A stretch of DNA of 64,000 nucleotides from Nocardioides oceani. Its GTDB lineage: Bacteria > Actinomycetota > Actinomycetes > Propionibacteriales > Nocardioidaceae. This document shows positions 7,825 through 16,473 of this stretch, piece by piece. The position numbers were made by a program, and so were the translations under genes. Numbering within the stretch: the first letter of the stretch is position 1; every line of letters begins with the position of its first letter. The notes under the pieces are model-generated. The model was not told the DNA's origin, searched no databases, and worked only from the letters and a program-made list of their open reading frames with translations. The stretch lies in the NCBI RefSeq assembly GCF_030412965.1, contig NZ_JAUHJQ010000005.1, forward strand, positions 124,001 to 188,000, read 5' to 3'.

Positions 7825-8337
7825 ATGAGCAGCCCACCCGCGCCCGGCCGCGACCCGATCGCCGAGGCTCGGCGCCAGTGGGTCGCGCACGGGTGGGACG
7901 ACGCCGCGCCGGGCATGGCTGCGGTCACCTCGATCATGCGGGCCCAGCAGCTGCTGCTCACCCAGATCGACGGGCTGCTGCGGCCCTTCGGGCTGACCTT
8001 CGCGCGCTTCGAGCTGCTGCGGCTGCTGTCCTTCGCCTCCGAGCGCCGGATGACGATGCGCCGCGCCGGACAGCGCCTGCAGGTCCACCCCACGTCGCTG
8101 ACGAGCCTCGCGGCGCGGCTGGCCGAGGACGGCCACGTGCAGCGGGTCGCCAACCCCGACGACGGCCGGTCGGCGGTGCTGGTGCTGACCGGCTCGGGGG
8201 AGCGGCTCGTGGAGGAGGCGACGGCCGTGCTCAACGGCGAGGTCTTCGAGGCGATCGGCCTCGCCGACGACGACGTCGCCGCGCTCGTCGACGTGCTGGG
8301 ACGCTTCCGCGCGGGGCGCGGTGACTTCGCTCCCTGA
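7825..8337 (+). CDS. MarR-family transcriptional regulator
   Basis: A 170-residue winged-helix regulator. Recognition region: MTMRRAGQRLQVHPTSLTSLAARLAEDGHVQRVANPDDGRSAVLVLT, where the DGR-S wing is diagnostic for MarR. The dimerisation helices flank it at both ends. ATG at 7825 lies 8 bases after TAGGCT (7811-7816), so it may have its own leaderless promoter inside the SDR gene's 3' end. It probably controls the neighbouring SDR and hydrolase genes; the ligand is unknown. Confidence 0.88.
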   Translation: MSSPPAPGRDPIAEARRQWVAHGWDDAAPGMAAVTSIMRAQQLLLTQIDGLLRPFGLTFARFELLRLLSFASERRMTMRRAGQRLQVHPTSLTSLAARLAEDGHVQRVANPDDGRSAVLVLTGSGERLVEEATAVLNGEVFEAIGLADDDVAALVDVLGRFRAGRGDFAP

Positions 8338-9031
8338 GCCCACGCTGGTGGCCGTGCCCGGGCTGGGCCTCCGCGCCACCGCCTGGGAGACCACGCTGGC
8401 CGCGCTGCCGGGCCACCGGTCGCGCACGGTCCTGCTGCCGGGGTTCGGCGAGCGGCCGGGCCGGGGCGACCGGGTCGACCCGGCGTCCCTCGGCCGGGCG
8501 CTCGTCGACCGGCTCGAGCCGGCGGACGGTCGGGTCGTGCTGCTCGGCCACTCGGCGGGGGCGCAGGTCGTGGCGCACGCGGCCGCGGTGGCCGGCGACC
8601 GGGTGGCGGGGCTGGTGCTGGTCGGCCCGAGCACGGACCCGCGGGCGCGGAGCTGGCGCGCGCTGGTCGGCCGGTGGCTGCGCACCGCGCGGTTCGAGCG
8701 GCCGGGGCAGCTCCCGGTGCTCGCGTGGAGCTACGCGCGGACCGGCCCGCTCCACGGCGTACGCACCATGGAGGCGGCGCGGCACGACGACATCGCGGCC
8801 ACGGTGGCCGGTGTCCGCTGCCCGGTGCTCGTGCTGCGCGGGCGGCACGACCGGATCTGCCCGGAGGACTGGGCCGAGCGGCTCGTCGCGGCCGCGCCGG
8901 CCGGCTCCCGGGCCGAGACGCTGCCGGTGGGTGCGCACATGGGGCCGCTGACGCACGGGCCGCAGGTCGCCGCCGTGGTGGCGGCGTACCTGCGGCCCGG
9001 CGCGAGCGGTGCCGACGTCAGCGGTGCTTGA
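8321..9031 (+). CDS. Alpha/beta hydrolase
   Basis: A 236-residue cytoplasmic alpha/beta-hydrolase-fold protein. Oxyanion region [11 protein letters not shown], nucleophile elbow GHSAG with Ser78, acid in [10 protein letters not shown], and His in GAHMGPLTH. The GTG at 8321 overlaps the MarR stop by 17 bases, implying translational coupling. The 3' end overlaps the convergent enoyl-CoA hydratase gene by 14 bases. Substrate unknown; an ester or lactone linked to the SDR step would be reasonable. Confidence 0.8.
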   Translation: MTSLPEPTLVAVPGLGLRATAWETTLAALPGHRSRTVLLPGFGERPGRGDRVDPASLGRALVDRLEPADGRVVLLGHSAGAQVVAHAAAVAGDRVAGLVLVGPSTDPRARSWRALVGRWLRTARFERPGQLPVLAWSYARTGPLHGVRTMEAARHDDIAATVAGVRCPVLVLRGRHDRICPEDWAERLVAAAPAGSRAETLPVGAHMGPLTHGPQVAAVVAAYLRPGASGADVSGA

Positions 9032-9794
9032 ACTCCGCCTTGCGCTTCTCCACGAACGCACCCATGCCCTCGCTGCGGTCCTCCAGCGCGAACGTCGCGT
9101 GGAAGGTGCGGCGCTCGAACTTCACGCCCTCGGCGAGGGTGGTCTCGAAGGCGCGGTTGACGGCCTCCTTGGTGGCGTAGAGGACCGGGAGGGACTTCTC
9201 CGCGATGGTGGCCGCGACCTCGGCGACCTGCTGCGGGAGCTCCTCGGTGGGGACGATGCGGGAGACCAGGCCGACGGCCAGCGCCTCCGGGGCGGTCATG
9301 GTGCGGCCGGTGAGGATGAGGTCCATCGCGACCGCCTTGCCGACCGCCCGGGTCAGCCGCTGGGTGCCGCCGATGCCGGGGAAGACGCCGAGGTTGATCT
9401 CCGGCTGCCCGAAGCGGGCGGACTCCGCGGCGATGACGACGTCGCACATCATCGCCAGCTCGCAGCCGCCGCCCAGCGCGTGGCCCGAGACGCCGGCGAC
9501 GACGGGCGTGCGCAGCGTGGCGAACCGGTCCCAGGCGGAGAACCAGTCGCCGAGCGCCATGTCGGCGTACGACTGCTCGGCCATCTCCTTGATGTCCGCG
9601 CCGGCCGCGAAGGCCCGCTCGGAGCCGGTCACGACGATCGCCCCGATCCCGCGGTCGGCGTCGAGCTCCTCGGCCGCGGCGACGACCTCGGTCATCAGCT
9701 GGGCGTTGAGGGCGTTGAGCGCCTTCGGGCGGTCGAGGGTGATCGTCCCGACGCGGCCCTCGCGGGTCACCTGGATGGTCTCGTACGACGACAT
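9018..9794 (-). CDS. Enoyl-CoA hydratase
   Basis: A 258-residue crotonase. Oxyanion-hole motifs [11 protein letters not shown] and [15 protein letters not shown] and the two catalytic glutamates (in GCELA and in [15 protein letters not shown]) match short-chain enoyl-CoA hydratase (EchA8-like). It is last in the minus-strand run acyl-CoA dehydrogenase, HIBYL-CoA hydrolase, HIBADH, hydratase. That order predicts methacrylyl-CoA hydration to 3-hydroxyisobutyryl-CoA in valine breakdown, though broad beta-oxidation use is also possible. ATG at 9794, 26 bases after the HIBADH stop. Confidence 0.88.
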   Translation of the reverse strand: MSSYETIQVTREGRVGTITLDRPKALNALNAQLMTEVVAAAEELDADRGIGAIVVTGSERAFAAGADIKEMAEQSYADMALGDWFSAWDRFATLRTPVVAGVSGHALGGGCELAMMCDVVIAAESARFGQPEINLGVFPGIGGTQRLTRAVGKAVAMDLILTGRTMTAPEALAVGLVSRIVPTEELPQQVAEVAATIAEKSLPVLYATKEAVNRAFETTLAEGVKFERRTFHATFALEDRSEGMGAFVEKRKAEFKHR

Positions 9795-9820
9795 GGGGCT
9801 CCTCAGCGGTGCTGGTGTGG

Positions 9821-10735
9821 TCACTCGGCCGCGGCGGCCGAGCGCTCCCGGATGGTGTTGACGATGGCGGAGAAGTCGAGGCCGGCGCCGCCCTCGTCGG
9901 CGAAGCGACGATAGAGCTCCTCGGCGAGGGTGCCGACGGCGGCGTCGGTGCCGGACTCCTCGACGGCGCGTCGGGCCAGGCCGAGGTCCTTGGCCATGAG
10001 CGCGCCGGCGAAGCCGGGCCTCCAGTCGCGGTTGGCGGGGCTCGTGGGCACCGGGCCCGGCACCGGGCAGTTGGTGGTCAGCGCCCAGCACTGGCCCGAG
10101 GCGGTGGAGGCGACGTCGAAGAACGCCTGGTGGGTCAGGCCGAGCTTCTCGCCGAGGACGAAGGCCTCGGAGATCGCGATCATCGAGGCGCCGAGGACCA
10201 TGTTGTTGCAGATCTTCGCGGCCTGGCCGGCGCCCGAGGCGCCGCAGTGGACGACCCGGCCCGCCATGGGGTCGAGCAGCGCGGTCGCCTCCTCGACCAG
10301 CGCGTCGTCGCAGCCGAGCATGAAGGTCAGCGTGCCGGCCTCGGCACCGCCGACGCCGCCGGAGACGGGTGCGTCCGCGGCGCGGTGGCCGGCGGCGACG
10401 GCCAGGTCGGCCGCGGTGCGGGCGTCGGAGACCGCGACCGTCGAGCAGTCGACGAAGAGCGTGCCGGGCGCGGCGGCGGGGAGCACCTCGTCGTACACGC
10501 CCAGGAGGAGCGCGCCGTTGGGCAGCATCGTGACGACGGCCGCGGCGCCCTGGACCGCCTCGGCGGCCGAGCCCTTGACGTCGACCCCGGCCGCGCGGGC
10601 CTTGTCGCAGGCCTCCTGGCCGACGTCGAAGCCGGTGACCTGACGGCCGGCCGCCACGAGGTTCGCGGCCATCGGGCCGCCCATGTTGCCCAGGCCGATG
10701 AAGGCGACCGGGCCCTGGTTCGAGGTGGTGCTCAT
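9821..10735 (-). CDS. mmsB: 3-hydroxyisobutyrate dehydrogenase
   Basis: A 304-residue NAD-dependent beta-hydroxyacid dehydrogenase oxidising 3-hydroxyisobutyrate to methylmalonate semialdehyde. N-terminal [15 protein letters not shown] is the Rossmann loop. [12 protein letters not shown] and [14 protein letters not shown] form the substrate-binding signature. The catalytic lysine lies in [15 protein letters not shown]. The start ATG at 10735 overlaps the preceding gene's stop (ATGA), so it is translationally coupled in the valine operon. The methylmalonate-semialdehyde dehydrogenase gene (mmsA) expected next in the pathway is not in this operon. Confidence 0.92.
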   Translation of the reverse strand: MSTTSNQGPVAFIGLGNMGGPMAANLVAAGRQVTGFDVGQEACDKARAAGVDVKGSAAEAVQGAAAVVTMLPNGALLLGVYDEVLPAAAPGTLFVDCSTVAVSDARTAADLAVAAGHRAADAPVSGGVGGAEAGTLTFMLGCDDALVEEATALLDPMAGRVVHCGASGAGQAAKICNNMVLGASMIAISEAFVLGEKLGLTHQAFFDVASTASGQCWALTTNCPVPGPVPTSPANRDWRPGFAGALMAKDLGLARRAVEESGTDAAVGTLAEELYRRFADEGGAGLDFSAIVNTIRERSAAAAE

Positions 10736-11802
10736 GCGGGTCCTCCGGAGGTGGTGGGGAGCTCGAGCTCGCCGGTGGGCAGCGGCTCGAAGAGGGCGGC
10801 GACGGCGGCGGGGTCGACGTCGTCGAGCGAGGCCGGCTGCCACTGCGGGGCGCGGTCCTTGTCGATGACCTGGGCGCGCACGCCCTCGACGAAGTCGGGG
10901 ACGTCGAGGAAGCGCACGGTCAGCCGCAGCTCCATCGCGAGCGCCTCGCCCAGGTCGGCGAGGTCGGCCGCCTCGCGCAGGGCGCGCAGCGTGGTGGTCA
11001 CGGCGAACGGCGAGCGCTTCGCGAGCGTGTCGGCGGCCTGCTGTGCCTCGGGGGAGCGGTGCTCGCGCAGCCGGGTGAGGACCGCGGCCGCGTCGTCACC
11101 GGCGTAGCACTCGTCGATCCAGTCGCGCTGGGCCAGCAGGGGCGCCTCGGGGGCGTCCTCGGCGAGGTCGGCCAGCACCGCGTCGGGGTCCTCGTCGGCG
11201 AGCCGGCGGACCAGCTCGTCGAGGCGCTCGGAGGGCACGAAGTGGTCGGCCAGGCCGAGGGCGATCGCGTCGCCGGCGCCGACCGAGCCCGCGGTCAGGC
11301 CCAGGTGGGTGCCGAGCTCGCCGGGCGCGTGGGAGAGCAGCCAGGTGCCGCCGACGTCCGGCACGAAGCCGATGCCGGTCTCGGGCATGCCCAGGGAGGA
11401 GCGTTCGGTGACGACGCGGTGGCTGGCGTGGGCCGAGACCCCGATGCCGCCGCCCAGCACGATGCCGTCCATCACGGCGACGTACGGCTTCGGGTAGGTG
11501 GAGATCGCGTGGTTGAGGACGTACTCGTCGGACCAGAACCGCGCGGACTCGTGGGTGCCGGCCTTGGCGTCCTTCCAGATCGACACGATGTCGCCGCCGG
11601 CGCACAGGCCGCGCTCGCCGCGACCGGTGAGCAGCACCGTGCGCACCGCGTCGTCGTCGCGCCAGGCGTCGAGCGCGTCCTGGAGCAGGCCGACCATCGG
11701 GTGGTTCAGCGCGTTGATCGCGCGCGGGCGGTTGAGCTCGAGCCGGCCGAGGCGGCTCGTGGTCGAGACGACGACCGGGGTCTCGTCATGCTGGTCGCTC
11801 AT
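10732..11802 (-). CDS. 3-hydroxyisobutyryl-CoA hydrolase
   Basis: A 356-residue crotonase-superfamily thioesterase (HIBCH type) that hydrolyses 3-hydroxyisobutyryl-CoA in valine degradation. It is longer than a hydratase. [25 protein letters not shown] and [21 protein letters not shown] form the CoA site; [16 protein letters not shown] contains the HIBCH-typical Glu and Asp. The C-terminal HIBCH extension is present (DIAL-like [17 protein letters not shown]-x-PQW). ATGA overlaps at both ends (11799-11802 and 10732-10735) lock it into a coupled operon between the acyl-CoA dehydrogenase and HIBADH genes. Confidence 0.9.
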   Translation of the reverse strand: MSDQHDETPVVVSTTSRLGRLELNRPRAINALNHPMVGLLQDALDAWRDDDAVRTVLLTGRGERGLCAGGDIVSIWKDAKAGTHESARFWSDEYVLNHAISTYPKPYVAVMDGIVLGGGIGVSAHASHRVVTERSSLGMPETGIGFVPDVGGTWLLSHAPGELGTHLGLTAGSVGAGDAIALGLADHFVPSERLDELVRRLADEDPDAVLADLAEDAPEAPLLAQRDWIDECYAGDDAAAVLTRLREHRSPEAQQAADTLAKRSPFAVTTTLRALREAADLADLGEALAMELRLTVRFLDVPDFVEGVRAQVIDKDRAPQWQPASLDDVDPAAVAALFEPLPTGELELPTTSGGPA

Positions 11803-12962
11803 GCCGTTCCCTGGGTGAGCGCTCGGCCCACGATGACTCGCATGATCTCGTTGGTCCCTTCGAGGATCTGGTGGACACGGAGGTCCCGGACGACCTTCTC
11901 GACGCCGTACTCGGCAAGGTAGCCGTAGCCGCCGTGCAGCTGCAGGGCGGTGTTGGCGGCCTTCCAGCCGGCGTCGGTGACGAAGCGCTTGGCGCCGGCG
12001 ACGACGACCGCGGCGTCCGGGTCGCCGGCGTCGAGACGGGCGGCGGCGTCGTGGAGCATCGTGCGCGCGGCCTGCAGCTCGATGTGGGCGTCGGCCAGCG
12101 CGAAGACGAGGCCCTGCTGGTCGGTCAGCGGGCCGCCGAAGGCCTGGCGGGTCCGCAGGTGCTCGGCTGCCCGGTCGACGGCCCACTGGGCGCCGCCGAG
12201 GGAGCAGGCGGCGATGTTGAGCCGGCCGCCGTTGAGGCCGCGCATGGCGATCGAGAAACCCTGGCCCTCCTCGCCGAGCAGGTTCTCCGCCGGGACGCGG
12301 ACGCCGTCCATGACGACCTGGCGGGTGGGCTGGGCGTGCCAGCCCATCTTCTGCTCCTCGGCGCCGAAGGAGAGCCCGTCGGACTCCGCGGGCACGATGA
12401 AGGCGCTGATGCCCTTGGGGCCGGGGCCGCCGGTGCGCGCCATGACGACGTACACGCTCGACGCGCCGGCGCCGGAGATGAACTGCTTGGTGCCCGACAG
12501 CACCCACTCGTCGCCCTCGCGACGGGCGGTCGTGCGCAGGTTGCCGGCGTCCGAGCCGGCGTCGGGCTCGGTGAGGCAGTAGCTCGCGAGGTTCTCCATG
12601 CCGGCCAGGTGCGGCACCCAGCGGCTGCGCTGCTCGTCGGTGCCGAAGGTGTCGATCATCCAGACGGCCATGTTGTGGATGGAGATGTACGCCGCCACGG
12701 CGACGTCCCCGCGGGAGAGCTCCTCGAAGATGAGGACCGCCTCGCTGCGGCCGAGGCCGGAGCCGCCGACGTCCTCCTTTGCGTAGATCGCGCCGAGACC
12801 GAGCCCGCCGGCCTCGGCGAGCACGTCGATGGGGAAGTGGTGGGCCTGGTCCCAGGCCACGGCGTTCGGCGCGATCCGTGCCTCGGTGAAGTCGCGGACC
12901 GCCTCGACGATCGCCCGGCGCTCCTCGGGGTCCAGCGCTGAGGTGCTCGGCGTGCTGCTCAT
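11799..12962 (-). CDS. Acyl-CoA dehydrogenase, probably isobutyryl-CoA dehydrogenase
   Basis: A 387-residue FAD enzyme. Signature segments ASYCLTEPDAGSDAGNLRT and FGGPLTDQQGLVFALAD, and the C-terminal catalytic base in HQILEGTNEIMRVIVGRAL, place it in the short-branched-chain acyl-CoA dehydrogenase group. Being first in an operon with HIBCH, HIBADH and a hydratase predicts isobutyryl-CoA to methacrylyl-CoA. ATG at 12962 is used; a GTG at 12971 is possible and neither has a clear ribosome site. The 77-base gap to divergent cobU holds the operon promoter. No dedicated regulator is adjacent. Confidence 0.9.
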   Translation of the reverse strand: MSSTPSTSALDPEERRAIVEAVRDFTEARIAPNAVAWDQAHHFPIDVLAEAGGLGLGAIYAKEDVGGSGLGRSEAVLIFEELSRGDVAVAAYISIHNMAVWMIDTFGTDEQRSRWVPHLAGMENLASYCLTEPDAGSDAGNLRTTARREGDEWVLSGTKQFISGAGASSVYVVMARTGGPGPKGISAFIVPAESDGLSFGAEEQKMGWHAQPTRQVVMDGVRVPAENLLGEEGQGFSIAMRGLNGGRLNIAACSLGGAQWAVDRAAEHLRTRQAFGGPLTDQQGLVFALADAHIELQAARTMLHDAAARLDAGDPDAAVVVAGAKRFVTDAGWKAANTALQLHGGYGYLAEYGVEKVVRDLRVHQILEGTNEIMRVIVGRALTQGTA

Positions 12963-13039
12963 GCCCCGCACTCTGCCATTTGGTTGGATGCCCTAGCAAG
13001 AGGTCGGGCGTCCGATCATCGGCTCGCTAGGCTGCTGCC

Positions 13040-13591
13040 GTGCTCGGGTCCGCGAAGGTGCTGGTGACCGGCGGCGTCCGCTCCGGGAAGTCGACGCACG
13101 CCGAGCGTCTGCTCGCCGGCGAGTCCTCCGTCGCGTACGTCGCCCCCGGGCCCGTCCCGTCCGCCGACGACGCCGACTGGGCCGCCCGCGTCGCGGCGCA
13201 CCGGGCCCGCCGGCCCGCGTCGTGGACCACGCACGAGACGCGTGACCTGGCCGCCGTCCTGTCCTCGGCCGACGGCGCGGTGCTGGTGGACTGCCTCGGG
13301 ACCTGGCTGACGGCCGTCGTCGACGCGGGCGCCCTGTGGGAGGCCCCGGCCGACGAGGTCCACGGGGCCGTGCTGGCCGAGCTGGAGCCGGTCGTCCTTG
13401 CGCTCGGCGTGGCCCGCAGGCCGGTGGTGCTGGTGACCAACGAGGTCGGCCTCGGCGTCGTGCCGGCCCACCGCTCGGGCCGGCTCTTCCGCGACCTGCT
13501 CGGCACGACCAATCAGCGGCTCGGCGCCGCCTGTGACGAGGTGCACCTCGTCGTCGCCGGGCGCGTGCTGCGTCTGCCCGACCCGCTGTGA
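13040..13591 (+). CDS. cobU: Adenosylcobinamide kinase / adenosylcobinamide-phosphate guanylyltransferase
   Basis: A 183-residue bifunctional enzyme that phosphorylates adenosylcobinamide and transfers GMP in the nucleotide-loop assembly of vitamin B12. P-loop GGVRSGKST at 11-19; RRPASWTTHE carries the family Arg/His region where the guanylylated His lies; VDCLGTWLT; and VTNEVGLGVVPAHRSGRLFRD. The GTG at 13040 lies 6 bases after TAGGCT (13028-13033) with no ribosome site, suggesting a leaderless transcript. It faces cobTS convergently across a repeat region. Confidence 0.92.
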   Translation: MLGSAKVLVTGGVRSGKSTHAERLLAGESSVAYVAPGPVPSADDADWAARVAAHRARRPASWTTHETRDLAAVLSSADGAVLVDCLGTWLTAVVDAGALWEAPADEVHGAVLAELEPVVLALGVARRPVVLVTNEVGLGVVPAHRSGRLFRDLLGTTNQRLGAACDEVHLVVAGRVLRLPDPL

Positions 13592-13651
13592 GGGGTGCGC
13601 GCGACCCCACTTCAGCGACCCCGCTGCCGCTGCACACGTGTCCGGACGTGT

Positions 13652-13765
13652 GTGGAGTGACCACAAGGTCGCTGGAGATCGGGGGTCGGCGGGGCGGCTC
13701 CTGCAGCGGCGACGTGGTCGCTCCACAGGGCGCAGGACGCGGGTGGAGCGACCACAAGGTCGCTG
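13652..13765. repeat. Short direct and inverted repeats between cobU and cobS
   Basis: GTGGAGTGACCACAAGGTCG (from 13652) recurs as GTGGAGCGACCACAAGGTCG (from 13743), 91 bases apart. An inverted copy, GTGGTCGCTCCAC, lies at 13714-13726. The inverted copy can pair with the second direct copy to form a 13-base stem with a loop of about 16 bases. The remaining bases of the 198-base gap between the convergent genes carry no gene. It resembles REP-like intergenic sequence and may also end transcription from both sides. Confidence 0.65.
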
Positions 13766-13789
13766 AAGACGCGTGGCGGCCGCCCGGGA

Positions 13790-14542
13790 TCAGGAGGCGG
13801 AGACGACGACGAGCAGGGTGGCGAGGGCGAGCTCGACGGAGGCTCCGAAGACGTCGCCGGTGACGCCGCCGAACCGGGTGACGGTCCGGCGCAGGAGCAG
13901 CACCACCACGGCTGCCGCGGCGAGGGCGGCGAGCAGGCCCGGGACGCCGGCGAGGAGCGCCGCCACCACGGCAGCCGTGAGCCAGAGGGCCGCGGTGGCG
14001 AGCGGCCCGACGGAGCCGACGTACGTCGCGCCGAGGCCGTCGGGGCGGGCGCCGGGCACGCCGCGGGTGCAGGCGAGGGCGAGCGCGCAGCGGGACAGGC
14101 AGACGAGCACACCGGCGACCAGCCAGCCGCGGTCCTCGCGGAGCACGGAGGTGAGCGCGGCGACCTGGAGGAGCAGCACGAGGACGACGGCGGTGACGCC
14201 GGCCGGGCCGGCGGTGCCGGACTTCATGACCTCCAGCGAGCGGCGGCGGTCGTAGGACGCGGTGAGCCCGTCGGCGGTGTCGGAGAGCCCGTCGAGGTGC
14301 AGGGCGCGGCTGCCCGCGGCCAGGCCGGCGACGGCCAGCACGGCGGTGACCAGGGCGGTGAGACCGAGCTCGCGACCGAGCACCGCCACCGCGGCGACCA
14401 GCAGCCCGAGGGGCGCGGCCGCGAGCGGCGCGAGGAGCATGGCCCGGCCGGCGGTGCGGGCGTCGACCGTGCGCGGCGGGGAGACCGGCACGGCGGTCAG
14501 CGTGCCGACCGCCAGCCGCCACGCGTCGAGGAGCGCGCCCAC
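13790..14542 (-). CDS. cobS: Adenosylcobinamide-GDP ribazoletransferase (cobalamin synthase)
   Basis: A 250-residue integral membrane enzyme joining adenosylcobinamide-GDP with alpha-ribazole to give adenosylcobalamin (phosphate). The diagnostic acidic motif HLDGLSDTADGLTA (about 82-95) and MKSGTAGPAG are present, with five to seven hydrophobic helices behind them. The GTG at 14542 begins 2 bases after the cobT stop, so it is translationally coupled. The order cobT-cobS matches common actinobacterial salvage operons. Confidence 0.92.
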   Translation of the reverse strand: MGALLDAWRLAVGTLTAVPVSPPRTVDARTAGRAMLLAPLAAAPLGLLVAAVAVLGRELGLTALVTAVLAVAGLAAGSRALHLDGLSDTADGLTASYDRRRSLEVMKSGTAGPAGVTAVVLVLLLQVAALTSVLREDRGWLVAGVLVCLSRCALALACTRGVPGARPDGLGATYVGSVGPLATAALWLTAAVVAALLAGVPGLLAALAAAAVVVLLLRRTVTRFGGVTGDVFGASVELALATLLVVVSAS

Positions 14543-14544
14543 GC

Positions 14545-15573
14545 TCAGCAGGGGAGCAGGTCGCTGAGGAGCGCGACGTCCCGCATCAGCGCGACCGCGC
14601 TGCGCAGCACCGGCACGGCGGCGACCGCGCCGCTGCCCTCGCCGAGGCGCAGCCCGAGGTCGAGGAGCGGTTCGAGGCCGAGCTTCTCCAGGGCGAGCGA
14701 CTGGGCGGGCTCGGTGGAGCGGTGGCCGGCGACGAACCACGCCGCGGCGCCCGGCGCGATCCGCTCGGCGGTCAGCGCGCACGCCACCGACATGAGGCCG
14801 TCGAGGACGACCGGGACGCCGGCCTCGGCGGCCGCGAGCACGAACCCGGTCGTCGCGGCGAGATCGGCGCTGGACAGCGCGGCCAGCGTCGCGACCGGGT
14901 CCGCGGTCCGGTCGCCGGCGCGGCGCAGCGCCTGGCCGACGACCTCGGTCTTGCGCGCCAGCCCGGCGTCGTCGACGCCGGTGCCGCGCCCCACGACGTC
15001 CTCGGCCGGCAGGCCGAGCGCGGCGGCGACCAGGGCAGCCGCCGGGGTGGTGTTGCCGATGCCGAGGTCGCCGCTGATCAGCACCTGGCCGCCGCCGGCG
15101 ATCTCCTCGGCGGCGACCGCGCGACCGACCTCGAGCGCGCGGCGTACCTCCTCGGCGGTGAGGGCGTCCTCGAGGTGGATGGCGCCGCTCCCTCGGCGGA
15201 CCTTGTGCGCCGAGACCTCGACCGGCACGCCGTCGAGGTCGTCGTCGACGGCGATGTCGAGCACGCGCACGCGGACGCCGTGGGCACGCGCGAGCGCGGA
15301 CGCCCCCGCCGTCCCGGCGAGGAGCGAGCGGACCATTGCGGGGGTCACGGCGGCGGGGTAGGCCGAGACGCCGTGCGCGGCGACGCCGTGGTCGCCGGCG
15401 AGCACGACGAGGCGCACGTCGGTCAGCTCCGGCGGCGGCACCGCGCCGAGCATCGCGCTCAGCCGTACGCCGAGCTCGCCCACGCGGCCGAGCGCCCCGG
15501 CAGGGGTCGCGAGGCCGGCGAGGCGCTCGCGGGCGGTGGCCTCGAGGGCCTGGTCCGGAGGAGTGATCGGCAC
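14545..15573 (-). CDS. cobT: Nicotinate-nucleotide:dimethylbenzimidazole phosphoribosyltransferase
   Basis: A 342-residue cytoplasmic enzyme making alpha-ribazole phosphate from dimethylbenzimidazole and NaMN. Visible motifs: LAGDHGVAAHGVSAYP, the SGDLGIGNTTPAAAL loop, VGRGTGVDDAGL, and the catalytic glutamate near the C-terminus in GEGSGA. The length is normal for the family. GTG at 15573 preceded by a purine-poor leader; it is the first gene of cobTS. With cobU convergent, the window encodes the lower (salvage) part of B12 synthesis but no corrin-ring genes. Confidence 0.93.
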   Translation of the reverse strand: MPITPPDQALEATARERLAGLATPAGALGRVGELGVRLSAMLGAVPPPELTDVRLVVLAGDHGVAAHGVSAYPAAVTPAMVRSLLAGTAGASALARAHGVRVRVLDIAVDDDLDGVPVEVSAHKVRRGSGAIHLEDALTAEEVRRALEVGRAVAAEEIAGGGQVLISGDLGIGNTTPAAALVAAALGLPAEDVVGRGTGVDDAGLARKTEVVGQALRRAGDRTADPVATLAALSSADLAATTGFVLAAAEAGVPVVLDGLMSVACALTAERIAPGAAAWFVAGHRSTEPAQSLALEKLGLEPLLDLGLRLGEGSGAVAAVPVLRSAVALMRDVALLSDLLPC

Positions 15574-15645
15574 GGCCGGAGCGTACGACGCGCCGCTGCC
15601 CCCGGCTGCCGGTGGCTGTCGGTGGCGCGGCCTAGGGTCCTCGCC

Positions 15646-16344
15646 GTGGACCTGGACGAGGCGGCGCGGATGGCGCGGGGGCTGCTGGACGAGCACGGCC
15701 TCCGGGACTGGACCGTGGTCTTCGACCGGGCCAAGCGGCGCGCGGGAATCTGCCGTCCGCAGCAGCGCCAGATCGGGCTGAGCGGGCCGCTCACGGCGCT
15801 GCACGACGAGGCCGAGGTCCGCGACACCGTGCTGCACGAGGTCGCCCACGCGCTCGTCGGTCCGCGGCACGGGCACGACGCGGTGTGGCGGGCGACGGCG
15901 CTGCGGATCGGGTGCTCGGGCCGCCGCTGCTCCGACCCCGACGCCCCGAGCATCGAGGGGGACTGGGTCGGCACCTGCCCGGCCGGCCACCGCCTCACCC
16001 GGCACCGCCGACCGACCCGGCCGGGGTCGTGCACGCGCTGCTCACGGACCTTCAGCCGCGATCACCTCATCGACTGGACCCACCGGGGCGCCACGGTGCC
16101 CATGGGCGAGGCGTACGACGCCGCGCTGCGCCGGGTCCTCGCCGGACCCGACCCGGTGGCGTCCGCCGGCGCGGCCGCTCCCGCGCCGCGGGTCGGGCAG
16201 TTGGCGCGGATCGTCGCGGCGGGCCGCTACGAGGGCGTCGTCGGCACGGTGCTCAAGCGCGGGCGGACCCGGTTCCACCTGCGGGTGCGCGACCAGGTGC
16301 TGACCGTGCCGTTCGGGCTGCTGGAGCCGCTCGACCGGCGCTGA
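15646..16344 (+). CDS. SprT-like zinc metallopeptidase-fold protein
   Basis: A 232-residue soluble protein. The zinc-peptidase motif HEVAH is at 64-68, followed by a likely third ligand in GPRHGHDAVW (75-77). A cysteine-rich zinc-ribbon region (GCSGRRC, GTCPAGH, SCTRCSRTF) covers about 90-140, as in SprT/Spartan-type proteins. The C-terminal about 60 residues form a separate small domain. The GTG at 15646 lies 7 bases after TAGGGT (15633-15638), indicating leaderless expression. Bacterial SprT function is unsettled; no substrate can be named. The 129 bases after it contain only a GC-rich GGCGCC-type run (about 16384-16404). Confidence 0.8.
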   Translation: MDLDEAARMARGLLDEHGLRDWTVVFDRAKRRAGICRPQQRQIGLSGPLTALHDEAEVRDTVLHEVAHALVGPRHGHDAVWRATALRIGCSGRRCSDPDAPSIEGDWVGTCPAGHRLTRHRRPTRPGSCTRCSRTFSRDHLIDWTHRGATVPMGEAYDAALRRVLAGPDPVASAGAAAPAPRVGQLARIVAAGRYEGVVGTVLKRGRTRFHLRVRDQVLTVPFGLLEPLDRR

Positions 16345-16473
16345 CCCCGGGGCGGGCCGACGACCGGCACGCCACGGTCACGGCCGGCGCCGGCGCCGGC
16401 GCCGGAGGCCGGTGCAGGGGAGAGGGCCATGCCCGCCACGGGGAGCACGACGGCGGACGGCGTGGTCCGGGGT

